From the NCBI GenBank assembly GCA_013823855.1, contig PNMW01000076.1, positions 1 to 64,000 of the forward strand: a DNA stretch of 64,000 bases, in the 5' to 3' direction. Below the pieces are notes generated by a model that saw only the letters and a list, made by a program, of their open reading frames with translations, did no database searches and was not told the DNA's origin. Both the position numbers and the translations under genes were made by a program. Positions 30,979 through 38,223 of the stretch are shown piece after piece; positions within the stretch are counted from its first letter, which is position 1, and each line of letters starts with the position of its first letter. This DNA is from Lysobacteraceae bacterium (GTDB lineage Bacteria > Pseudomonadota > Gammaproteobacteria > Nevskiales > Nevskiaceae).

Positions 30979-31224
30979 GGTCGCTTCCTGAAAGGATCTG
31001 AACGGTACTCTGGGGCCGGACGCAAGGCTTTACCAGACCATCATGCATCGTCTCTGCACGGATTTGGAACACGCAAAAGCCGCACCACTGTCGGCCTCCC
31101 GAAACGCCCGGACAGGTGTCGATGCCGTGCTGCGCAGGCAAGCCGTACGGCCAGCCGTCAAACGGTATGGCCGGAGGTCTTCGGTGAGACGAGGCAGCCG
31201 ATCACGGGGTTTCCGGAGCTGCCG

Positions 31225-31248
31225 GACGTGGTGGAAATCAACCACGTC
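31225..31248. promoter_or_regulatory. Dyad in the long clpS-clpA spacer
   Basis: The 453-bp stretch 30979-31431 holds no convincing gene; open frames in it have poor composition and no recognisable product. Within it GACGTGGT (31225-31232) and ACCACGTC (31241-31248) form a perfect 8-bp inverted repeat with an 8-base A/T-rich centre. It could be an operator for clpA or a hairpin. No protein is assigned to it. Confidence 0.35.
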
Positions 31249-31431
31249 TTTACCGCTCGGCACGCTCCAGGTGTCGGAAATCCGTCACCGCGCATCTCGG
31301 CGATGTCGCGATCGCCCGAGCGGACGGAACGATGCTGGCGGGCCCGGTCGCGGCGAAAGGCGAACAAGCTCACGACTTTTCCTGCGAGACACGCCAGAGC
31401 GCTCCAGGCGACTGCTGCTCCGGGTCGCCGG

Positions 31432-31761
31432 TCAGACCTTTTCCATCACCGTCAGCAGCGGATGATGATTCTTGCGGGCGAAGCTGTTGACCTGCGCCAC
31501 CTTGGTCTCGGCAATTTCGGCCGGGAAGATGCCCGCCGTGCCTCGACCTGCCTGATGGACCTGCAGCATGATCTGCACGGCCTGTTCCCGCGAATGGTGA
31601 AAGAAGGTCTGCAGCACCTGCACGACGAACTCCATCGGCGTGAAGTCGTCATTGATCATCACCACCTTGTACAGCGGTGGCTGTTGCAGGCGCGGCTTGG
31701 CCTCGTCAGCGACGAGGCCAGTTCCGGAATCCGGATCAGGACGTGAATTTCGATCGGCCAT
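31432..31761 (-). CDS. clpS: ClpA adaptor protein ClpS
   Basis: A 109-residue adaptor that recognises N-terminal Leu, Phe, Trp and Tyr and delivers these substrates to ClpA. The core reads YKVVMINDDFTPMEFVV, with the substrate-binding NDD and Met; the next helix is FHHSREQAVQIMLQVHQ, and the closing pattern is AETKVAQVNSFARKNHHPL. The unstructured N-terminus needed for delivery is present (about 25 residues). It pairs functionally with aat and bpt encoded at 26741-28241. Confidence 0.95.
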   Translation of the reverse strand: MADRNSRPDPDSGTGLVADEAKPRLQQPPLYKVVMINDDFTPMEFVVQVLQTFFHHSREQAVQIMLQVHQAGRGTAGIFPAEIAETKVAQVNSFARKNHHPLLTVMEKV

Positions 31762-31916
31762 GCCGCCTAGTGTACCGAATTGCCGACCCTGCCCATCGGC
31801 CGCGGCCGCGCGACGCCACCATCAATCGGCTGCCGACACAGGCGCCGTTTGGAACCCGACAGGACGGCCGATCGCCGGCACCGCTTCGCTCCCGCGCGCA
31901 ACGAAGCCCCGTTATC

Positions 31917-32849
31917 ATGCTGGCAATGGCTACATTCTCCTCGTCGCGACTCAATTCCCTGCCGGGCTCGGTGCCGGCGCTGACAGCGCGTTACGGGCGA
32001 CGACTGCCCGATCTCGCCAGTCTGGTCCTGGTCGTGGTGATCGCCAAACTGGCAGCCGATCTGGTCTGGGCCCTGGTTCCCGCTCCGGAAGGCAGTGTCT
32101 GGCAACCGCCCCCCCCCACTGCCCCCCAGGCCACGGCAAGGCGCGGCGGCGTTGACCTGTCGATCATCGGCAATGCGCACCTGTTCGGCCAGTACACGGC
32201 ACCGTCAGCACCGGTGCTGGCCGATCTCGCGTCGGCACCGGACACCCAGCTGAATCTGACGCTGCTCGGCATCCTGTCGAACGGACGCAACGACAAGGAC
32301 AGCCGGTCGCGCGCCCTGATCGCGGCCCAGGGTGGCGAGGAAAAGCCGTACGCGGTCGGTGACGACGTCTCGCGCGGCGTGCAGCTGACGGCGATCTTTC
32401 CGGACCGGGTGATCCTCAACCGCAATGGCAAGCTGGAAACCCTGCGTCTCGACAAGGAAAGCACCAGCAGCCTGACTGGTTCGCCGATCTCCCAGCTGCA
32501 ATCCTCGCCATCCGAGCAGGGCCTCGAAGACGGCGCCGCCGAATCGCTGTCGCAGATCCGCTCGCAGCTGCTCGAGGATCCGTCGAAGGTCGCCGACTAC
32601 ATCCGCGTGCAGCCGGTCAACAGCGGCAGCGGCCTGACCGGCTACCGGATCTACCCGGGCCGCGATCGCACCGTGTTCGCCGCCGCCGGCCTGCGCCCCG
32701 GCGACATCGTGACGGCGGTCAACGGCACCACATTGAACGATCCGGCTCGCTCGCTGCAATTGCTCAATGAGCTGAGCCAGAGCAGCCAGATCAACCTGAC
32801 GGTCGATCGCGGCGGCCAGCCGCAGAGCTTCAGCATCAATCTCGAATAG
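31917..32849 (+). CDS. gspC: Type II secretion system protein C
   Basis: A 310-residue inner-membrane protein that links the T2SS inner platform to the secretin. It has a short cytoplasmic tail, one membrane helix (LASLVLVVVIAKLAADLVW, about 34-52), a Pro-rich linker, the homology region (NLTLLGILSNG...ALIAAQGGEEKPYAVGDDV, about 120-170) and a C-terminal PDZ domain (GLRPGDIVTAVNG). The linker is encoded by a run of nine C (32109-32117) and a run of six C. Start at 31917 or 31926. Antisense-like extension upstream is dismissed. First gene of gspCDEF. Confidence 0.9.
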   Translation: MLAMATFSSSRLNSLPGSVPALTARYGRRLPDLASLVLVVVIAKLAADLVWALVPAPEGSVWQPPPPTAPQATARRGGVDLSIIGNAHLFGQYTAPSAPVLADLASAPDTQLNLTLLGILSNGRNDKDSRSRALIAAQGGEEKPYAVGDDVSRGVQLTAIFPDRVILNRNGKLETLRLDKESTSSLTGSPISQLQSSPSEQGLEDGAAESLSQIRSQLLEDPSKVADYIRVQPVNSGSGLTGYRIYPGRDRTVFAAAGLRPGDIVTAVNGTTLNDPARSLQLLNELSQSSQINLTVDRGGQPQSFSINLE

Positions 32850-32910
32850 CTGCCCCCGAAACCATGGCGCGCCTTGCGGCAGCCGAACCCGAAGCCCGCT
32901 CGACATCGAC

Positions 32911-35031
32911 ATGAACTCACGCAAGACCCTCAGGCGCGCCGTGCTGACCGCCGCCATTGCCGCCATGGTCGCCGCGACCAGCACCACACCGCTGGCGCAG
33001 TCGGGCCGCAGCCGTGGTGCTGAAGTGACGCTGAACCTGAAAGACGCCGAAATCTCGACGCTGATCGCCACCGTCAGCGAAGTCACCGGCAAGAACTTCA
33101 TCGTCGACCCGAGAGTCCGCGGCAAGGTCACCGTGGTGTCGTCGAGCCCGATGGACGCGGCCGGGGTCTACGAGACCTTCCTCGCCGTGCTGCAGGTCCA
33201 GGGTTTCGCGGCGATTCCGGCTGGCGACGCGATCAAGATCGTCCCGGAAACCAACGCCCGCACCGACGGAGGCGGCCTGATTTCCAACGGCCGCGGCGTG
33301 CCGCTCGATGAAATCGTCACTCATGTGTATTCAGTGCAGAACGTCTCGGCTTCGCAGCTGGTAGCGATCCTGCGGCCGCTGATCTCGCAGAGCGGCCATT
33401 TCGCGGCCTACGCCGGCAACAACTCGCTGATCATTTCCGACCGCGCCTCGAACGTCACCCGCATCGAGCGCCTGATCGCCCAGATCGACCAGAGCGGCGA
33501 CCGCGAGATCGACGTGATCAAGCTCGAGAACGCCGCCGCCGGCGACGTCGTGCGCATCCTAACCACGCTGGCGCAGGCGGCCAAGCAGGCCGATCCGACC
33601 GCGCAGGCCGGCTCGGTGATCGCCGACGAACGCAGCAACAGCGTGCTGATCAGCGGCGAGAAGAGCGAGCGCGGCCGCATGGCCGACATCGTGCGCCGTC
33701 TCGACCTGCCCGGCCCGTCCGGCGGCGACACCCAGGTGTTCTATCTGAACTACGCCAGCGCCGAAAACCTCGCGCCGATCCTCGAAGGCTATGCGCAGGC
33801 CGCCGCCTCGGCGGCGCGCGCGCCGGCGGCCGGCGCCGCCGCCGGCGGTGCTGCCGCCGCGCCGGCCTCGTCCGGCGGTGGCAACGGCAGCACCCGGGTG
33901 ATCGCCGACAAGGACACCAACTCGCTGGTGGTTACTGCGGCGCCAAAGGAAATGCTGGCGATCCGCAACGTCATCAACCAGCTCGACATCCGTCGCCGCC
34001 AGGTGCTGGTCGAAGCGATCATCGCTGAAGTCAGCCAGACCAAGGCCAGCGAACTCGGCCTCGACTACGCTGCCTACAACCCGAAGGTCGGCGCGATCAC
34101 CGGCATCCTCAACCAGTCGACGCAGGGGGCGCTGTCCAACCTTGCCAGCGCCGCCGGCACGGCAGCCACGAGCGTCGCGACCGGTGGCACCAGCACCATC
34201 CTGTCGGCGGCGGCGTCGCTGATCGGCTCCGGTGCCACGGCGGGTGGCGGTGGCTTCACGTCCGGCGGTTCGTTCTTCGGCGTGCTGCTGCGGGCGCTGG
34301 CTTCGGATGGCGACACCAACATCCTGTCGACGCCGCAGCTGACCACGCTCGACAACGAGGAAGCCAAGCTCAGCGTCGGCCAGGAAGTGCCGTTCCTGAC
34401 CGGCAGCTTCTCGAACACCGGTGGTGGCGCCACCAACGGCGCGGTGAACCCGTTCCAGACCATCGAACGCAAGGAAGTCGGCCTGAAGCTCGGCATCACG
34501 CCGACGATCAACGAAAACAGCGGCCTGAAGCTGAAGATCGATCTCGAAAGCTCGGGCATCGCCAGCGGCGGTGCCGGCACTGCCAGCCTGATCACCAACA
34601 AGCGCACGGTGACCAATTCGGTGTCGGTCGAAGGCGACCAGATCCTGTTCATCGGCGGCCTGATCGACAACCAGCTGACCGACTCCCAGAGCCGCATTCC
34701 GCTGCTGTCGAGCATCCCGGTGCTCGGCAACCTGTTCAAGTCGCGCTCGGTCCGCAAGGCCAAGACCAACCTGATGATCTTCATCCATCCGGTGATCCTC
34801 GACGACCGCACCGAGGCCGACTACTACACCCGCAAGCGCTACGACGGCGTACGCAACGCCGAGGTTCGCGCCGCCCAGGGCGCGGTGCCGCTGATCGGTG
34901 GTGCCCGTCCGGTGCTGCCGCCGTACGACAGCTACGAGCCGTACGCGAAGCCGGCCGCGCCGCAACAGGAGGTCGCGCCGCCACCCGCGCCCGCCGCTCC
35001 GGCGGCCCCTGCTCCCGCGCCAGCGCCCTGA
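32911..35031 (+). CDS. gspD: Type II secretion system secretin GspD
   Basis: A 706-residue outer-membrane secretin that forms the exit pore. A signal peptide (about 1-30) is followed by N0 (NLKDAEISTLIATVSEVTGKNFIVDP), N1-N3 domains and the secretin domain, with LSVGQEVPFLTG and the VEGDQILFIGGLIDNQ signature. N3 contains an Ala/Gly-rich insertion (about 290-325). The C-terminus is a Pro/Ala tail (APAPAPAP), with no obvious pilotin-binding S-domain. It lies 61 bp after gspC. Confidence 0.95.
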   Translation: MNSRKTLRRAVLTAAIAAMVAATSTTPLAQSGRSRGAEVTLNLKDAEISTLIATVSEVTGKNFIVDPRVRGKVTVVSSSPMDAAGVYETFLAVLQVQGFAAIPAGDAIKIVPETNARTDGGGLISNGRGVPLDEIVTHVYSVQNVSASQLVAILRPLISQSGHFAAYAGNNSLIISDRASNVTRIERLIAQIDQSGDREIDVIKLENAAAGDVVRILTTLAQAAKQADPTAQAGSVIADERSNSVLISGEKSERGRMADIVRRLDLPGPSGGDTQVFYLNYASAENLAPILEGYAQAAASAARAPAAGAAAGGAAAAPASSGGGNGSTRVIADKDTNSLVVTAAPKEMLAIRNVINQLDIRRRQVLVEAIIAEVSQTKASELGLDYAAYNPKVGAITGILNQSTQGALSNLASAAGTAATSVATGGTSTILSAAASLIGSGATAGGGGFTSGGSFFGVLLRALASDGDTNILSTPQLTTLDNEEAKLSVGQEVPFLTGSFSNTGGGATNGAVNPFQTIERKEVGLKLGITPTINENSGLKLKIDLESSGIASGGAGTASLITNKRTVTNSVSVEGDQILFIGGLIDNQLTDSQSRIPLLSSIPVLGNLFKSRSVRKAKTNLMIFIHPVILDDRTEADYYTRKRYDGVRNAEVRAAQGAVPLIGGARPVLPPYDSYEPYAKPAAPQQEVAPPPAPAAPAAPAPAPAP

Positions 35032-35055
35032 GCGACGAAGGCCCGGAAGATTCCC

Positions 35056-36552
35056 ATGGATGCTGCCAGCAATGCCTTGCGCCGCCCGCCGTTTGCCTTC
35101 GCGAAGCGCCACGGCCTGATCGTCGCGACCGATCTGGGCGAAACCGTCGAACTGGTCTGCCGGCCCGGCATCAGCCTCGATGCGGTCCAGGAAGCGCGGC
35201 GCTTCATCCGCCGCCCGGTCAAGCTGAGGGCGGTCAGCCTCGACGAGTTCGACGCGCTGCTGCAGCGCACTTACGAGGGCCAGACCGGCGCCAGTGCCGC
35301 GCTCGCCGATGGCCTCGAAGAAGACAAGGCGGATCTGGATTCCCTGAGCGCCGCCCTCGCCGAGGCCCAGGACCTGCTGGAAACCGATGACGACGCTCCG
35401 ATCATCAAGTTCATCAACGGCCTGCTCGTCGAAGCGATCAAGGACAACGCCTCCGACATCCACATCGAGACCTTCGAGACCCGGGTGACGGTGCGCTTCC
35501 GCATCGACGGCGTGCTGCGCGAAATCCTCAATCCGCCGCGCTCGCTGGCGCCGAAGATCATTTCGCGCGTCAAGATCATGGCCAAGCTCGACATCGCCGA
35601 GAAGCGCCTGCCGCAGGACGGCCGCATCAGCCGCGCCTTCGGCGGCCGCAAGGTCGACGTCCGTGTCTCGACGATCCCGACCGGCGCCAATGCCGAGCGC
35701 GTGGTGATGCGTATTCTCGACAAGCAGGCCGAGCGTCTGGATCTGGAACAGCTCGGCCTCGGTCCGGTGCAGACGACGACGCTCAAGCGGATCATCAACC
35801 GGCCCTACGGCATCATGCTGGTCACCGGTCCGACCGGCTCCGGCAAGACCACGACCCTGTACTCGGCGCTGTCGACCCTGAACGACCGCAGCCGCAACAT
35901 CATGACCGTCGAGGACCCGATCGAGTACTACATCGACGGCGTCGGCCAGACGCAGGTCAACCTGAGAGTCGAGATGACCTTCGCCAAGGGCCTGCGGGCG
36001 ATCCTGCGCCAGGACCCGGACGTGGTGATGGTCGGCGAAATCCGTGACCTCGACACCGCCCAGATCGCCGTCCAGGCCTCGCAGACCGGCCATCTGGTGA
36101 TGTCGACCCTGCATACCAACACCGCCGTCGGTGCCGTGACCCGCCTGCGCGACATGGGGGTGGAGCCCTACCAGCTGTCGTCGTCGCTGGTCGGCCTGAT
36201 GGCGCAGCGCCTGGTGCGCACGCTGTGCAAGCACTGCAAGACGCCGTACCAGCCGAAGACGGCGGAGCTTGAACAGCTGGGCGTGCCGGAGCGCACCGAT
36301 CTGGTGCTGTACAAGCCGGTCGGCTGCCCGCTGTGCCGCCATACCGGCTACGCCGGCCGCAGCGGCATCCACGAGATCATCGAGGTCGACCGCCGTCTCG
36401 AATCGCTGATCCACGACAACGCCTCCGAACAGATCCTCGAAGCCGCCGCGCGCGAGCGCACGCCGGGCATCCTGCAGTCCGGCCGCAACAAGGTGATTGC
36501 CGGCGACACCACGCTCGGCGAAGTGCTGCGTGTCACCATCGAGGAAGGTTGA
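35056..36552 (+). CDS. gspE: Type II secretion ATPase GspE
   Basis: A 498-residue cytoplasmic AAA-type motor. The N-terminal domain (about 1-110) docks to GspL. Walker A is GPTGSGKT at residues 258-265, with the Asp box ILRQDPDVVMVGEIRD and the His box STLHTN. The tetracysteine zinc module is CKHC...GCPLC. All catalytic elements are intact. It starts 24 bp after gspD. GspL itself is not encoded in this window. Confidence 0.96.
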   Translation: MDAASNALRRPPFAFAKRHGLIVATDLGETVELVCRPGISLDAVQEARRFIRRPVKLRAVSLDEFDALLQRTYEGQTGASAALADGLEEDKADLDSLSAALAEAQDLLETDDDAPIIKFINGLLVEAIKDNASDIHIETFETRVTVRFRIDGVLREILNPPRSLAPKIISRVKIMAKLDIAEKRLPQDGRISRAFGGRKVDVRVSTIPTGANAERVVMRILDKQAERLDLEQLGLGPVQTTTLKRIINRPYGIMLVTGPTGSGKTTTLYSALSTLNDRSRNIMTVEDPIEYYIDGVGQTQVNLRVEMTFAKGLRAILRQDPDVVMVGEIRDLDTAQIAVQASQTGHLVMSTLHTNTAVGAVTRLRDMGVEPYQLSSSLVGLMAQRLVRTLCKHCKTPYQPKTAELEQLGVPERTDLVLYKPVGCPLCRHTGYAGRSGIHEIIEVDRRLESLIHDNASEQILEAAARERTPGILQSGRNKVIAGDTTLGEVLRVTIEEG

Positions 36553-36554
36553 AG

Positions 36555-36600
36555 CGCTGCGCACTTTCGGAAGTGCCCTGAATGGCACTTCCGAGCAGCG
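36555..36600. promoter_or_regulatory. Strong two-part hairpin between gspE and gspF
   Basis: CGGAAGTGCC (36568-36577) and GGCACTTCCG (36584-36593) form a perfect 10-bp stem with a 6-base loop. An outer stem CGCTGC (36555-36560) / GCAGCG (36595-36600) extends it. No T-run follows, so it may set gspE versus gspF expression by processing or partial termination rather than end the operon outright. Confidence 0.65.
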
Positions 36601-36683
36601 ATTCAACGGGCGGCAGCCCCGTGGCCGCGGCCCGCGTCAAATTGTCAGCTCGTAGATAGCATCAACCCGATACCCGCTAACCC

Positions 36684-37910
36684 ATGTCTGCCTACGAATA
36701 CAGCGCCCTCGATGCCCGCGGCAAGCAGGTCAAGGGGCTGATCGAAGGCGATACCCAGCGCCAGGTGCGGCAAAGCCTGCGCGAGCGCGGCCTGACACCG
36801 CTGGAAATCCGCGAAGTCGCCGAAAAGGCGATCCGGGCATCGAATGCCGGCGGCTTCTCGATTAACCGCGGCGGCAGCTTCAATTCCACCGAGCTGTCGC
36901 TGTTCACCCGCCAGCTGGCCACCCTGATCCGCTCCGGCCTGCCGCTCGACGAGGCGCTGGCGGCGGTGTCGCAGCAGAGCGAATCGAAGCGCGTGCAGCG
37001 GGTGACGCTCGGCGTGCGTTCGCGGGTCACCGAAGGCAACAGCCTGGCCAAGGCACTCGGCGATTTTCCGGCCGCGTTCCCGCCGCTGTTCCGGGCCACG
37101 ATCGAAGCCGGCGAATCGGCCGGCAAGCTCGATTCGGTGCTTGAACGCCTCGCCGACTACGCCGAGCGCTCGCAGGCGATCCGCAGCAAGGTGATGCTGG
37201 CGACTTTCTATCCGGCGATCCTGACCTTCGTCGCGATCGGCGTGATCGCGCTGCTGATGTCCTACGTGGTGCCCAAGGTGGTCGGCGTGTTCGATTCGAT
37301 CGGCGCCGATCTGCCGCCGCTGACCAAGGGCCTGATCGCCACCAGCGATTTCCTGCAGGCCTGGGGCCTGAGCCTGTTCATCGCGCTGGTGCTCGGCTTC
37401 CTGGTCTTCAAACAGGCGCTGAAGAACAACGGCTTCCGCCGCAAGTACCACCTCTGGGTGCTGCGCCTGCCGCTGATCGGCCGCCTCGCCCGCGGCGCCA
37501 ACACCGGCCGCTTCATGCGCACCCTGGGCATCCTGTTCGGCTCCGGCGTGCCGATCCTCGACGCGATGCGCATCGGCAGCCAGGTGGTCGAAAACCTGCC
37601 GATGAAGGAAGCGATCGACGCCGCTGCCAAGCGCGTCCGCGAGGGCGCCTCGCTGAACAAGTCGCTGGCCGAAAGCCGGCTGTTTCCGCCGATCACCATG
37701 CACCTGATCGGCTCCGGCGAAGCCTCCGGCAAGCTCGACGAGATGCTCGACCGCGCGGCGGAGAATCAGGAACGCGAGCTGGAAACGCTGATCGCCGCCC
37801 TGATGAGCCTGTTCGAACCGATCCTGATCCTGACCATGGGCTCGGTGGTGCTGCTGATCGTGCTCGCCATCCTGCTGCCGATCTTCAATCTGAACCAGCT
37901 GGTTCAGTAA
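36684..37910 (+). CDS. gspF: Type II secretion inner-membrane platform protein GspF
   Basis: A 408-residue polytopic protein of the T2SS inner platform. It has two T2SSF domains (about 75-190 and 275-395) and three membrane helices (near residues 170-190, 225-245 and 380-400). Typical motifs are FTRQLATLIRSGLPLDEAL and MHLIGSGEASGKLDEML. It lies 131 bp after gspE across the hairpin. The pseudopilin and GspL/M/N genes do not follow; instead a large secreted-protein gene does. Confidence 0.95.
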   Translation: MSAYEYSALDARGKQVKGLIEGDTQRQVRQSLRERGLTPLEIREVAEKAIRASNAGGFSINRGGSFNSTELSLFTRQLATLIRSGLPLDEALAAVSQQSESKRVQRVTLGVRSRVTEGNSLAKALGDFPAAFPPLFRATIEAGESAGKLDSVLERLADYAERSQAIRSKVMLATFYPAILTFVAIGVIALLMSYVVPKVVGVFDSIGADLPPLTKGLIATSDFLQAWGLSLFIALVLGFLVFKQALKNNGFRRKYHLWVLRLPLIGRLARGANTGRFMRTLGILFGSGVPILDAMRIGSQVVENLPMKEAIDAAAKRVREGASLNKSLAESRLFPPITMHLIGSGEASGKLDEMLDRAAENQERELETLIAALMSLFEPILILTMGSVVLLIVLAILLPIFNLNQLVQ

Positions 37911-37928
37911 CCCGATCGCCCCGGTCGG

Positions 37929-37994
37929 CGGGGCGCAGCCGCCTGGCACCATCCAGCCCATCGGCTTTGGCGAGCCGATCTTCGCTGCGCCCCG
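37929..37994. promoter_or_regulatory. Nested hairpins in the spacer after gspF
   Basis: CGGGGCGCAG (37929-37938) pairs perfectly with CTGCGCCCCG (37985-37994). Inside, ATCGGCT (37960-37966) pairs with AGCCGAT (37973-37979). The spacer 37911-38223 has no gene. The structure could end the gsp transcript (no T-run) or be a structured leader for the next gene. Confidence 0.5.
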
Positions 37995-38056
37995 GTGCAA
38001 GCGCCTGCCGCTGTTCCCGAACCATCGCACTGACGTCGGGAAGATTTCACATATTC

Positions 38057-38078
38057 GGTACAGCACCTGAACTGTACC
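38057..38078. promoter_or_regulatory. Candidate operator dyad upstream of the large secreted protein gene
   Basis: GGTACAG (38057-38063) and CTGTACC (38072-38078) form a perfect 7-bp inverted repeat with an 8-base centre, in a locally A/T-richer patch 146 bp before the start at 38224. Spacing and symmetry are those of a dimeric repressor or activator site. The cognate factor is unknown. Confidence 0.4.
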
Positions 38079-38223
38079 TTCATGGCATTAACGAACTCCA
38101 TCGGCCTTTCATCGGCTGACGGGAGCATAAAGCTTGATGCCGATGCAGCGGGACCGGGCCCCCGGTGTCGTCTCCGCAGCAAGCGAACAAGCACCGTTCG
38201 TGCGTGCCTGGGGAGGTTTCATC

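Noticed and set aside
31043..31465. 140-codon plus-strand frame in the clpS-clpA spacer
   Set aside because: Arg/Ser/Thr-rich, no ribosome site, overlaps clpS antisense, no recognisable domain.
28786..31746. 986-codon open frame on the plus strand
   Set aside because: Antisense to clpA and clpS and across their spacer; no domain, signal or plausible composition.
33559..36606. 1015-codon open frame on the minus strand
   Set aside because: Antisense shadow of gspD and gspE, which have intact, well-known motifs.
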